Shown here: positions 35,283-43,497 of the stretch, piece after piece
How positions within the stretch are numbered: the stretch's first letter is position 1
Layout: every line of letters begins with the position of its first letter
DNA from: Paraburkholderia tropica
GTDB lineage: Bacteria > Pseudomonadota > Gammaproteobacteria > Burkholderiales > Burkholderiaceae
Direction: 5' to 3'
NCBI RefSeq assembly: GCF_900109265.1
Contig: NZ_FNZM01000001.1
Span: 372,001-436,000 of the forward strand
DNA: 64,000 nt
The notes under the pieces: generated by a model
What the model was told of the DNA's origin: nothing
Database searches by the model: none
What the model saw: the letters and a program-made list of their open reading frames with translations, nothing else
Program-made: the position numbers and the translations under genes

Positions 35283-36080
35283 TCAGGCGACGGCGTGGGT
35301 TTCCATCCCGGCTTGCAGGCCGATCGGCGCGCGCGGCGCGGCGAGCGTCAGCACGCGCGTGGCGACGCGCTCGCGCGTGTCCTCGTCATGGAACACGCCG
35401 ACGATCGCCGCGCCGCGCTCGCGCGCCTCGACGATCAGTTGCGCGACGACGGCGCGGTTTTCCGCATCGAGCGACGCCGTGGGTTCGTCGAGCAGCAGCA
35501 CGCGATGCTGCGCGATCAGTCCGCGCGCGATATTCACGCGTTGCTGCTCGCCGCCCGAGAACGTGGCGGGCGCGAGCGGCCACAAACGCTGCGGCACGTT
35601 CAGGCGCGCGAGCAGCTGCGCGGCCTGTTCGCGCGCTTCGTCTTCGTCGACGCCGCGTGCAACCAGCGGCGCGGCCACGATATCGAGCGTGCTCACACGC
35701 GGAATCACGCGCAGGAACTGGCTGACGTAGCCCACCACGTTGCGGCGCAGACGCAGCACGTCGTGAGGTTCGGCGCCCGTGATCGCCAGATGCTGTTGCG
35801 GCAGCGCGTCGTCGCGGATCGCGATGGTGCCGCCGCTCGCGAGATAGTTGCCGTAGAGACAGCGCAAAAAAGTGCTCTTGCCCGCGCCCGACGGGCCGAC
35901 CAGCACGACGCATTCGCCGCGTTCGACATCGAGCGACACGCCCGCGAGCGCCTCGATGCCGATGCCGCCCTGGCCGTGCAGCGTGAAGGTCTTGCGCACG
36001 TCTTCGGCGCGCAGCATGAGCGCGGGGCGCTCGGCGAACGCGCGCGCGGATGAGGGATTGAGTGTCATCGTGTTCACCAT
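35283..36080 (-). CDS. phnL: C-P lyase ABC-type subunit
   Basis: The 265-residue ATP-binding-cassette protein has Walker A GPSGAGKST, Q-loop, signature FSGGEQQRVN and Walker B VLLLDEPTASLD. PhnL works with the C-P lyase core rather than in membrane transport. The start at 36080 is one base after the phnK stop; an in-frame ATG at 36068 is an alternative. The N-terminal MTLNPSSARAFAERPALM is an unconserved extension before the ABC core begins at about residue 22. Confidence 0.93.
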   Translation of the reverse strand: MVNTMTLNPSSARAFAERPALMLRAEDVRKTFTLHGQGGIGIEALAGVSLDVERGECVVLVGPSGAGKSTFLRCLYGNYLASGGTIAIRDDALPQQHLAITGAEPHDVLRLRRNVVGYVSQFLRVIPRVSTLDIVAAPLVARGVDEDEAREQAAQLLARLNVPQRLWPLAPATFSGGEQQRVNIARGLIAQHRVLLLDEPTASLDAENRAVVAQLIVEARERGAAIVGVFHDEDTRERVATRVLTLAAPRAPIGLQAGMETHAVA

Positions 36081-36081
36081 C

Positions 36082-36852
36082 CTAGACCGGCAGCACCGAG
36101 GCCACCAGCGTCTGCGTATAGGGATGCTGCGGGTCGTCGAGCACCTGATCGGTCAGGCCCGATTCCACCACCGTGCCGCCTTGCATCACCATCAGACGAT
36201 GCGCGAGCAAACGCGCCACGCCGATGTCGTGCGTGACGATCAGCACCGAAAGATGCAGCGTGGTCGTGAGCGTGCGCAGCAGGTCGAGCAGGCGCGCCTG
36301 CACGGAGACGTCGAGGCCCGCGGTGGGCTCGTCCATGAACACGAGGCGCGGACCGGTAACGAGATTGCGCGCGATCTGCAGACGCTGCTGCATGCCGCCC
36401 GAAAACGCCGACGGTAGTTCGTCGATGCGCGTGGCGTCGAGTTCGACGCGCGACATCCATTGCTGCGCGGTATGGCGGATCTGTCCGTAATGACGCGCGC
36501 CCACGGCCATCAGCGGCTCGCCGATATTGGCGCCCGCCGAAACGCCCGCGCGCAGTCCGTCGCGCGGATTCTGCTGCACGAAGCCCCATTCGGTGCGCGC
36601 GAGCAGACGGCGCCGCGGCTCGGAGAGCGTTCGCAGATCGAGCGTCTCGCCGTTCACGTTCAGGTAGTTCAGCGCGCCGGAATCGGCGGCCGTGCGCAGC
36701 GCGAGCGTGTTGAGCAGCGTCGTTTTTCCCGAGCCCGATTCGCCGACGATGCAGAGCACCTCGCCGGGATACAGGTCGAAGCTCACGTCGCGGCAGCCGT
36801 TCTTGCCGCCGAACTGTTTCGTGAGCCGGCGGGCGCTGAGAAGCGGCGTCAT
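36082..36852 (-). CDS. phnK: C-P lyase ABC-type subunit
   Basis: The 256-residue ABC protein has Walker A GESGSGKTT, signature FSGGMQQRLQ and Walker B LVFMDEPTAGLD, then VLIVTHDIGVARLLAHR. In E. coli, PhnK binds the PhnGHIJ core, and its ATPase cycle opens the complex. Its ATG at 36852 overlaps the phnJ stop codon (ATGA), showing translational coupling. The residue count and C-terminal DDPQHPYTQTLVASVLP are typical of PhnK. Confidence 0.94.
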   Translation of the reverse strand: MTPLLSARRLTKQFGGKNGCRDVSFDLYPGEVLCIVGESGSGKTTLLNTLALRTAADSGALNYLNVNGETLDLRTLSEPRRRLLARTEWGFVQQNPRDGLRAGVSAGANIGEPLMAVGARHYGQIRHTAQQWMSRVELDATRIDELPSAFSGGMQQRLQIARNLVTGPRLVFMDEPTAGLDVSVQARLLDLLRTLTTTLHLSVLIVTHDIGVARLLAHRLMVMQGGTVVESGLTDQVLDDPQHPYTQTLVASVLPV

Positions 36853-37787
36853 GCGTGTTCTCCCGGTTGAACCGCTTTCTCGTCCAGTGAAGACGATTCG
36901 GCATCCTGATGTTCGCGTCGATCGTGGCAATAGTCGCTGTCCGAGCAGACGAACATGCGCTTGCCCGCATCGTCGACGATCATTTCATCGAGAAAACTTT
37001 CGCGCGAGCCGCACAGCGCGCACGCGTGCTCCCAGCGCTGCACCTCGAACGGGTGATCGTCGAAATCGAGCGATTTCACCGGCGTATAAGGCGGAATCGC
37101 GTAGATGCGGCGCTCGCGGCCCGCGCCGAACAATTGCAGCGCGGCATTCATGTGCAGCTTCGGATTGTCGAACTTCGGGATCGGCGAAGGCGAGGTCAGA
37201 TAGCGGCCGTTCACCATCACGGGATAGTCGTAGGTGGTCGCGATGCTGCCGTGCTGCACGATGTCCTCGTAGAGCTTCACGCTGATGAGTCCGTAATCGG
37301 CGAGCGCGTGCAGCTTCTTGCACTCGGCCACGCGCGGCTCCAGGCGGTACAGCGGCTCAGGCATCGGCACCTGATAGACGAGAATCTGCTTCTCGGTGAG
37401 CGGCGTTTCGGGAATGCGGTGGCGCGTCTGCACGATGGTCGCTTCGCGCGTGCGGCGCGTGGTGGCCACGCCCGTCGTGCGCGCGAAAAAGCGGCGGATG
37501 TTCACGGCGTTGGTCGTATCGTCGGAACCCTGGTCGATGACCTTGAGCGTGTCGTTCGCGCCGATGATCGCCGCCGTCACCTGAATGCCGCCCGTGCCCC
37601 AGCCATACGGCAGCGGCATTTCGCGCGAGGCGAACGGCACCTGGTAGCCGGGCACCGCCACCGCTTTGAGCAGCGCGCGGCGGATCATGCGCTTGGTCTG
37701 CTCGTCGAGATAGGCGAAGTTGTAGCCGTCGGCGGCCTGGGTTTCGTGCGAGGCGAGCGCCGTGTCGAACGTATCGGGAGCGTTCAT
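36849..37787 (-). CDS. phnJ: Alpha-D-ribose 1-methylphosphonate 5-phosphate C-P lyase
   Basis: PhnJ is the radical-SAM enzyme that breaks the carbon-phosphorus bond. The 312-residue protein keeps the unusual cysteine pattern CX2CX21CX5C at C256, C259, C281 and C287, which holds the Fe-S cluster and the catalytic thiol. It also has YNFAYLDEQTKRMIRRALLK, GTGGIQVTAAIIG and DQGSDDTTNAVNIRRF. It overlaps phnI (upstream) and phnK (downstream) by ATGA junctions. The C-terminal ~25 residues are acidic and unconserved. Confidence 0.97.
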   Translation of the reverse strand: MNAPDTFDTALASHETQAADGYNFAYLDEQTKRMIRRALLKAVAVPGYQVPFASREMPLPYGWGTGGIQVTAAIIGANDTLKVIDQGSDDTTNAVNIRRFFARTTGVATTRRTREATIVQTRHRIPETPLTEKQILVYQVPMPEPLYRLEPRVAECKKLHALADYGLISVKLYEDIVQHGSIATTYDYPVMVNGRYLTSPSPIPKFDNPKLHMNAALQLFGAGRERRIYAIPPYTPVKSLDFDDHPFEVQRWEHACALCGSRESFLDEMIVDDAGKRMFVCSDSDYCHDRREHQDAESSSLDEKAVQPGEHA

Positions 37788-38878
37788 GCGGCTTCTCCTT
37801 CGTGCTGCGCGCGCAGGCGGCGCACGAGTTCGAGTTCGGACTGGAAATCCACGTAATGCGGCAGTTTCAGATGCTGCACGAAACCCGAGGCCTCCACGTT
37901 GTCGCTGTGCGAGAGCATGAATTCGATGTCCTGGGTGGGCGAGGCGAGCGTCTCGCCGAGTTCTTCCGCACGCAGCGCGCGATCGACCAGCGCCATCGCC
38001 ATCGCCTTGCGTTCCGCGTGGCCGAACGTGAGGCCGTAACCTTGCGTGAAGGCGGGCGGCACGTCCTTGCTGCCTGCGAACTGGTTGATCATCTGGCACT
38101 CGGTCAAATCGATTTCGCCGATCTCGACCGCTTCGCCCAGTTCGTCGAGCACCATTTCCACGGCCACCGAACCGAAGCGGATCTCGCCCGCAAACGGATG
38201 CGAATGTGCGTAGCCGCGCTGCGTGGCGTAGCCCATCGCGAGCAGAAAGCCTTCGTCGCCGCGCGCGAGGTTTTGCAGACGCACCGAGCGGTCGGCGGGA
38301 AACGACAGCGGTTCGCGCGACAGATCGCCGGGTTCGGCGGCGTCGGGCGAGGCCGTTTCCTGTTCGATCAGCCCTTCCTTGTCGAGCAGCGTGACGACGC
38401 GCGGCATCGGCTCCGATTCCTGCTGTGGCTGTGCTGGCGAAATTGATTCGGTATCCGTATTATTATCGTCTTCCGCGAGCAGCGCGAAGTCAAGCAGACG
38501 CTGCGTGTAATCGTAAGTCGCGCCCAGCACCTGGCCGCCGGGCACGTCCTTGAAGGTCGCGGAAATGCGGCGCGCCACCGCCATGTTTTCCGTTTCCACC
38601 GGCAGCGTATAGCCGAAACGCGGCAGCGTCGTGCGATACGCACGCAGCAGGAAGATCGCTTCGACGAGATCGCCCGCGGCCTGCTTGATCGCGAGCGCGG
38701 CGAGTTCCTCGTCGTAGACCGAGCCTTCGGCCATCACGCGCGCCACGGCGAGGCGCATCTGTTCGCGGATCTGCGCGACGCTCAACTCGGGCACGGTCGT
38801 GTCGCCACGGCGTGCCTTGTCGAGCAGACGCCATGATGCTTCGATCGCGCGCTCTCCTCCTTTGACGGCGACGTACAT
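37784..38878 (-). CDS. phnI: C-P lyase core subunit (ribose triphosphonate synthase component)
   Basis: PhnI, with PhnGHL, displaces adenine from ATP by phosphonate. The 364-residue protein starts with MYVAVKGGERAIEASWRLLD and has RFGSVAVEMVLDELGEA, QMINQFAGSKDVPPAFTQGY and HSDNVEASGFVQHLKLPHYV, all typical of PhnI. Residues about 160-190 hold a polar Asp/Asn/Gln/Glu-rich insert whose DNA (near 38420-38480) is less GC-rich than the rest. ATGA overlaps occur at both ends. Confidence 0.96.
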   Translation of the reverse strand: MYVAVKGGERAIEASWRLLDKARRGDTTVPELSVAQIREQMRLAVARVMAEGSVYDEELAALAIKQAAGDLVEAIFLLRAYRTTLPRFGYTLPVETENMAVARRISATFKDVPGGQVLGATYDYTQRLLDFALLAEDDNNTDTESISPAQPQQESEPMPRVVTLLDKEGLIEQETASPDAAEPGDLSREPLSFPADRSVRLQNLARGDEGFLLAMGYATQRGYAHSHPFAGEIRFGSVAVEMVLDELGEAVEIGEIDLTECQMINQFAGSKDVPPAFTQGYGLTFGHAERKAMAMALVDRALRAEELGETLASPTQDIEFMLSHSDNVEASGFVQHLKLPHYVDFQSELELVRRLRAQHEGEAA

Positions 38879-39558
38879 CAGTTCACCTCCACGCGGGTCG
38901 TGCGCGGCAGGCCCATGAGGCGGTTGTCGCAGACGAAATAGAAGTCGATGCCGCACGGAAAGCGCGACGCGAGCGCGGCGCGTTCCTGCCAGAAACGCGC
39001 GGGCAGTCCGGCGGGCGCGATGGTGTGCGTCGATGCGATGCCGGGGCCGCGCAGCGTGAGCGGCGCGCCTTCGGTCAGCGAGTCGACGCGCACGAACACG
39101 GTGGCCGATTGCTCCGGCGACTCGGGCGTGCCGCTCGCGAACGCGTCGAGCGGCGGCAGTGCGGCGGCGTCGTGCACGTAGGCGAACGCGGCTTCGCGCG
39201 CCGTGTCGGCGAGCGGCGCGTCGGCGTGAAAGCGCAGCGCGGCGGCGAGCGCGGCGTCCGGCTGCGCGAGCCAGACCGGCGTGGCGTAATCGGCGAGCGT
39301 GAGCAGGGCCGCGAAGGCGGCGAGGCCCGCGCGGTCGTGCGGTTGCGGCTGCGATTGCGTCGATTGCGTCGATTGCGCCGATATCGCGGAAGCGGCGGCG
39401 GGCAGCGGCGTGTCGATCACGCCAATCGTGCCGGGACGCGCGAGCGCGTCGAGCAGCGTGCGGAACACCGTTTGCGTGTCGTGGACCGGATCGGCGAAAC
39501 CGGGCGCGAGCGCTTCCAGCATCGCGTGGGAGTGCGTGTGTGTCAGAGCGTCGTTCAT
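38878..39558 (-). CDS. phnH: C-P lyase core subunit PhnH
   Basis: The 226-residue PhnH protein (a PLP-transferase-like fold without PLP in E. coli) shows VHDTQTVFRTLLDALARPGT, LTLADYATPVWL, LTLRGPGIASTH and GIDFYFVCDNRLMGLPRTTR. A Gln/Ser-rich insert (residues about 60-72, TQSTQSQPQ) is encoded by a run of 9-bp repeats (39352-39378). It is coupled to phnG and phnI by ATGA overlaps. Confidence 0.94.
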   Translation of the reverse strand: MNDALTHTHSHAMLEALAPGFADPVHDTQTVFRTLLDALARPGTIGVIDTPLPAAASAISAQSTQSTQSQPQPHDRAGLAAFAALLTLADYATPVWLAQPDAALAAALRFHADAPLADTAREAAFAYVHDAAALPPLDAFASGTPESPEQSATVFVRVDSLTEGAPLTLRGPGIASTHTIAPAGLPARFWQERAALASRFPCGIDFYFVCDNRLMGLPRTTRVEVN

Positions 39559-40052
39559 GCGTCGCCTCGAACCATCGTGAAGAACTCGACCTTGGTGCTG
39601 GCCGCTTCGTCGCGGCGCTCGGCGCGCTGCGCCGCGAGGCGTTGCGCGAGCGGCGCGATCAACTCGGCATGGAGTTGCGCGTGGCGAGCGGGCTGTTGCA
39701 GGAGCGCGTCGGCGAGCGCGGCCAGTTCGGCGCGGCGCTTGTCGCGGCCCAGATGGCAGGCGACGCCGATCGTGGCCGCCTCGCCGTCATGCGCCCGCAG
39801 CCGCAGCGTGGCGCGCGTGACCGTGGCCTCGCCGAGATTGAAGGCATTGCCGGTGCCGCCGACACGTCCACGCACCATCGCGAGACCTGTCTGGGGCGGC
39901 CGCAGCCAGTCGTAGGCAGGCGCCGGAGCGCCGCCGAGGGCGCGGGCGAGCGCCGTTTCGAGCTCGGCGCGCGAGGTGCGCGCGAGCACCGCCATCCAGG
40001 CGCGCCGGGCGGGGGAGCCGGCGGCGGAGGGCGGGGCGGAAGATGCGTTCAT
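39555..40052 (-). CDS. phnG: C-P lyase core subunit PhnG
   Basis: The 165-residue first gene of the minus-strand operon carries the PhnG text RRAWMAVLARTSRAELETAL, FNLGEATVTRATLRL and an ACHLGRDKRRAELAALADAL segment. Part of the hexameric PhnGHIJ core that activates phosphonates. AGGA lies shortly before the ATG at 40052. It diverges from phnF over a 259-bp region that holds a strong palindrome. Confidence 0.95.
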   Translation of the reverse strand: MNASSAPPSAAGSPARRAWMAVLARTSRAELETALARALGGAPAPAYDWLRPPQTGLAMVRGRVGGTGNAFNLGEATVTRATLRLRAHDGEAATIGVACHLGRDKRRAELAALADALLQQPARHAQLHAELIAPLAQRLAAQRAERRDEAASTKVEFFTMVRGDA

Positions 40053-40186
40053 CGGAGTTCCTGTGTCGAGAACGGGAGGATCATTTCAGACCACGACGGA
40101 TGACTGCGCGAATCACTGCGACTGCGGGAAATCTGGCGCCACTTTCTTGCCGGATCGAGGCTAGACATTTGAGCATCTATTCATCT

Positions 40187-40202
40187 AAACGTCTAGACGT
40201 TT
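40187..40202. promoter_or_regulatory. Palindrome AAACGTCTAGACGTTT, candidate PhnF operator
   Basis: A perfect 16-bp inverted repeat in the phnG/phnF divergent gap, 110 bases before phnF and 135 before phnG. The core GTCTAGAC fits the GTNTANAC type bound by HutC-subfamily GntR regulators such as PhnF. The same 10-bp core CGTCTAGACG recurs upstream of phnC (60316-60325). A further half-like CTAGAC lies at 40161. Confidence 0.7.
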
Positions 40203-40311
40203 GGTCGTACAGTCGACCCGATCCGGCGTACGGGGCGTTTTCATATTTCCATCACGCCTTGCGCACTACAATGCGCAAAACGGTATTGGAAACCAGAGGA
40301 ATGACAGCACC

Positions 40312-41067
40312 ATGACATCGAACGACGAGGCGGCGCACAGCACGCTCGAACGCGGCGCGGGCGTGGCGGTGTGGCGGCAGATCGAGCAGATTCTCGCGGC
40401 GGAGATCGCGGCGAAGGGTTTCGGAGAGGACGGCCGCCTGCCGAGCGAAGGCGAACTGGCGCGGCGTTTCGACGTGAATCGCCACACGGTGCGGCGCGCG
40501 ATGCTGGGCCTCGCGGCGCTCGGGCTCGTGAGCGTCGAGCAGGGGCGCGGCACCTTCGTGCAGCCCGGCGCGATCGACTACAGCATCGGCAAGCGCACGC
40601 GCTTTACGGAGAATCTGCAGCGTCATCAGCATTCGGCGGTGGGGCGGCTGCTCGCCTCGTCGCGCGTGAAAGCCGATCCCACGGCGGCGAAGGCGCTCGG
40701 GCTGCGTGCGGGCGCGCTGGTCTATCGGCTGGAAACGCTGCACGAGTCGGACGGCGTGCCGCTCACCTACGCGCGCAGCTGGTATCCGGCCGCGCGTTTC
40801 GCCGATCTGCCCGCCGTCATGGAGCGCGTGGACAGCACCTCGAAGGCGCTCGCCGAATTCGGCGTGACCGACTATCTGCGCAAGTGGAGCCGTATCGGCA
40901 GCGTGCTGCCCGAGCCGGAAGTGGCGCGGCGGCTGAACATCAATCGCCAGCAGCCGGTGCTGTGGGTGGAAAACGTCGACGTCGATCTCGACGGCACGCC
41001 GATCAAATACGGCATCACGCACTTCGCGGCCGATCGCGTGCAACTGATGGTGGAGCACGACCTATGA
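40312..41067 (+). CDS. phnF: GntR/HutC-family phosphonate regulator
   Basis: The 251-residue regulator has an N-terminal winged helix (WRQIEQILAAEIAAKGFGED, LPSEGELARRFDVNRHTVRR, residues about 20-80) and a UTRA effector domain (LRAGALVYRLETLHESDGVP). That is the HutC layout of PhnF. The ATG at 40312 has AGAGGA about 11 bases upstream. It is divergent from phnGHIJKLM and coupled by an ATGA overlap to the DUF1045 gene. It probably represses the phn genes in the absence of a pathway intermediate. Confidence 0.93.
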   Translation: MTSNDEAAHSTLERGAGVAVWRQIEQILAAEIAAKGFGEDGRLPSEGELARRFDVNRHTVRRAMLGLAALGLVSVEQGRGTFVQPGAIDYSIGKRTRFTENLQRHQHSAVGRLLASSRVKADPTAAKALGLRAGALVYRLETLHESDGVPLTYARSWYPAARFADLPAVMERVDSTSKALAEFGVTDYLRKWSRIGSVLPEPEVARRLNINRQQPVLWVENVDVDLDGTPIKYGITHFAADRVQLMVEHDL

Positions 41068-41831
41068 GTTCGCTCCAGGCGTTGCGGGCCGCGACGCTCG
41101 CGGAGGAAAGCTGGACCGGGTCCACGCGTTTCGCGCTCTATTACGCGCCGCCGCGCGAATCGGCCTGGTGGCGCGCGGGCTGTGCGTGGCTCGGACGCGA
41201 TCCGGAAAGCGGCGAGACGCTGACGCCGCCGCTGATCGACGGACTGGCGAGGCCGCTCGATGCGCTCACTGCCGCGCCGCGCCGCTACGGCTGGCACGGG
41301 ACGCTGGTGCCGCCGTTTCGTCTGGCCGCGGGCGTGACGCCCGAAGCGCTGTGCGCCGCGGTGCAGGCGTGGGCCGCCCGGCGCGCGGCGTTCGAGGTGG
41401 CGGCGGAAGCGGCCACGCTGGGCCGCTTCGTCGCGCTGCGCGCCGCCGACGAACGCGGCGCGGACGCCTTGCGCGAACTCGCCGCCGACGCGCTGCGCAC
41501 GCTCGCTCCGTTACGCGCCACGCAGACGGCCGCCGAACTCGCGAAACGGCTCGACGCGCCGCTTACGCAACGTCAGCGCGAGTACGTCGAGCACTGGGGC
41601 TATCCGTATGTGTTCGACGAATTCCGCTTTCACATGACGCTCTCCGATTCGCTTCCCGATTCGCTCGACGACAGCGACACGCGCACGCAACTCACGCAGG
41701 CCTGGAACGCGCGGATGCGTGACGCGGGCGCGCTGCCCGTGCATGGCGTGGCGCTTTATGTGGAGCCGCGACCGGGCGCGCCGTTCGCGTTGTGGCGGCG
41801 CGCGGCCTTCGCGCCGGGAGGACGCGCATGA
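41064..41831 (+). CDS. DUF1045 phosphonate-metabolism protein, 2H phosphoesterase-like
   Basis: The 255-residue protein belongs to DUF1045, a family found with C-P lyase genes. Two HxT motifs, H78-G-T80 in YGWHGTLVPPF and H190-M-T192 in FRFHMTLSD, are the hallmark of 2H phosphoesterases, which open cyclic phosphates or hydrolyse phosphodiesters. It overlaps phnF upstream and phnN downstream by ATGA. phnN acts on ribose 1,5-bisphosphate, made in E. coli by PhnP from the 1,2-cyclic phosphate; no phnP is in the window. DUF1045 could therefore do the PhnP step. That is inference. Confidence 0.88.
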   Translation: MSSLQALRAATLAEESWTGSTRFALYYAPPRESAWWRAGCAWLGRDPESGETLTPPLIDGLARPLDALTAAPRRYGWHGTLVPPFRLAAGVTPEALCAAVQAWAARRAAFEVAAEAATLGRFVALRAADERGADALRELAADALRTLAPLRATQTAAELAKRLDAPLTQRQREYVEHWGYPYVFDEFRFHMTLSDSLPDSLDDSDTRTQLTQAWNARMRDAGALPVHGVALYVEPRPGAPFALWRRAAFAPGGRA

Positions 41832-42403
41832 CCATTCCGACGACACCACTCGCGGCCACACGCCTGATCTATGTGATGGGCCCGTCGGGCGCGGGCAAGG
41901 ACACGCTGCTCGGCTATGCGCGCGCGCGTCTCGCGAGCGAAGGCGTGGTGTTCGCGCATCGCTACATCACGCGCGAGGACGGCGGGCCCGAGAACCACAT
42001 CGCGCTGACCGATGCCGAATTCGAATCGCGTTCGAAGCGCGGCCTGTTCGCGCTGCAATGGCGCAGCCATGCGCTGCGTTACGGCATCGGCGTGGAAATC
42101 GACCAGTGGCTGGCGCTCGGCTGCACGGTGGTCCTGAACGGCTCGCGTGCCTACGTGGCCGAGGCGCTCGCGCGTTATCCGCGCATGACGCTCGTGCATG
42201 TGGAGGCCGCGCCGCACGTGCTCGCCGCGCGCCTCGCTTCGCGCGCGAGAGAGACGCCCGAGCAGGTCGCCGCGCGGCTGGCGCGGCGCGCGCCGTTCGA
42301 CGTGCCCGAGAGCGCGTCGCTCACGCGCATCGACAACTCGGGCCGTCTCGACGAGGCGGGCGCCGCCTTCGTGCGCGCCGTGCAGCGGGTGGCGCTGGAC
42401 TAG
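41828..42403 (+). CDS. phnN: Ribose 1,5-bisphosphate phosphokinase
   Basis: PhnN phosphorylates ribose 1,5-bisphosphate to PRPP, ending the C-P lyase pathway. The 191-residue guanylate-kinase-like protein has a P-loop GPSGAGKDT (18-26), RYITREDGGPENHIAL and FALQWRSHALRYGIG, all typical. It is coupled by an ATGA overlap to the DUF1045 gene. Confidence 0.95.
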   Translation: MTIPTTPLAATRLIYVMGPSGAGKDTLLGYARARLASEGVVFAHRYITREDGGPENHIALTDAEFESRSKRGLFALQWRSHALRYGIGVEIDQWLALGCTVVLNGSRAYVAEALARYPRMTLVHVEAAPHVLAARLASRARETPEQVAARLARRAPFDVPESASLTRIDNSGRLDEAGAAFVRAVQRVALD

Positions 42404-42545
42404 CGCTCGACTAGCGCGGCATCGTGCGGGCCTTGAACGGCGGGTGGCGTGCGTTGCGGTGCGCGTTATTTTTGGCCGCCCCAGAATGGCGTGAGAAGAT
42501 GCAGGCGACCCCGCGAATCAAGCGCAAACCCCAACGAGAACGCCC

Positions 42546-43439
42546 TTGGACCGTTTCCAGGAGATGCAGATCTTTACGCGCATCGTCGACCGCCGCAGCT
42601 TCACGCAGGCGGCCGAGGATCTGAACCTGCCGCGCGCCACCGTCACCAATTCGATCAAGCGCCTCGAGACCCGTCTCGGCGTGCGTCTGCTCGAACGCAC
42701 CACGCGCCACGTGAAGCCCACGCACGACGGCGACGCCTACTATCAACGCTGCACGCGCCTGCTCGCCGACCTAGAGGAAACCGAGGAAGCGTTCCGCGAG
42801 ACCGACCCGCAAGGCCGTCTGCGCGTGAACATGCAGGAGACGCTCGCGCGCTACTTCGTGATGCCGCGTCTCGGGCAGTTTCTCGCGCGTTATCCGCGCG
42901 TGGAGCTGTTCATCGGCTCGGGCGATCATTTCGTGGATCTGGTGCGCGAGGGCATCGACTGTGTGCTGCGTGCGGGCGAGCTGGCCGATTCGTCGATGGT
43001 CGCGCGGCGCGTGGCGCTGCTCGAACAGGTGACGTGCGCGAGTCCCGCGTATCTGGAACGTCACGGCGATCCGGCGTCGATCGATGCGCTGCTCGACGGC
43101 CATCAGGCCGTCAACTATCTCTCGCCGGCCTCGGGGCGCGCGCATCCGCTCGAATTCGCGTTGCCCGACGGCGTGCGCAACATCACGCTGCCCGGACCGG
43201 TGGCGGTGAACGGCGCGGAGTTGTACACGGCGGGCGCGGTCGCGGGACTGGGGCTCGTGCAGGTGCCGCGCTATCGCGTGCGCGAGCAACTGGCCAACGG
43301 CGAGCTGTGCGTCGTGCTGGCGGATCAGCCGCCGCCGCCGATGCCGGTGTCGGTGCTGTATCCGCAAAGTCGGCAACTGGCGCTGCGCGTGCGCGCGTTC
43401 GCCGACTGGCTCGTGCAGGCGTTCGCCGACGCGGGTTGA
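42546..43439 (+). CDS. LysR-family regulator (AaeR/DmlR-like group)
   Basis: The 297-residue LysR protein starts with MDRFQEMQIFTRIVDRRSFT and RATVTNSIKRLETRLGVRLL, the usual helix-turn-helix, followed by an effector domain containing FIGSGDHFVDLVREGIDCVL. Sequence style places it in the branch of LysR proteins with DmlR/AaeR, often specific for carboxylates or aromatic acids. The start appears to be TTG at 42546; no in-frame ATG with a better site is present. It is not obviously linked to phnN, 142 bp upstream. Confidence 0.86.
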   Translation: MDRFQEMQIFTRIVDRRSFTQAAEDLNLPRATVTNSIKRLETRLGVRLLERTTRHVKPTHDGDAYYQRCTRLLADLEETEEAFRETDPQGRLRVNMQETLARYFVMPRLGQFLARYPRVELFIGSGDHFVDLVREGIDCVLRAGELADSSMVARRVALLEQVTCASPAYLERHGDPASIDALLDGHQAVNYLSPASGRAHPLEFALPDGVRNITLPGPVAVNGAELYTAGAVAGLGLVQVPRYRVREQLANGELCVVLADQPPPPMPVSVLYPQSRQLALRVRAFADWLVQAFADAG

Positions 43440-43497
43440 GGTCGAGGCGGCTTGACGCCGAAGCGCGTTGAAGTCGAAGCGGCGCCGCCGTGGCGAT

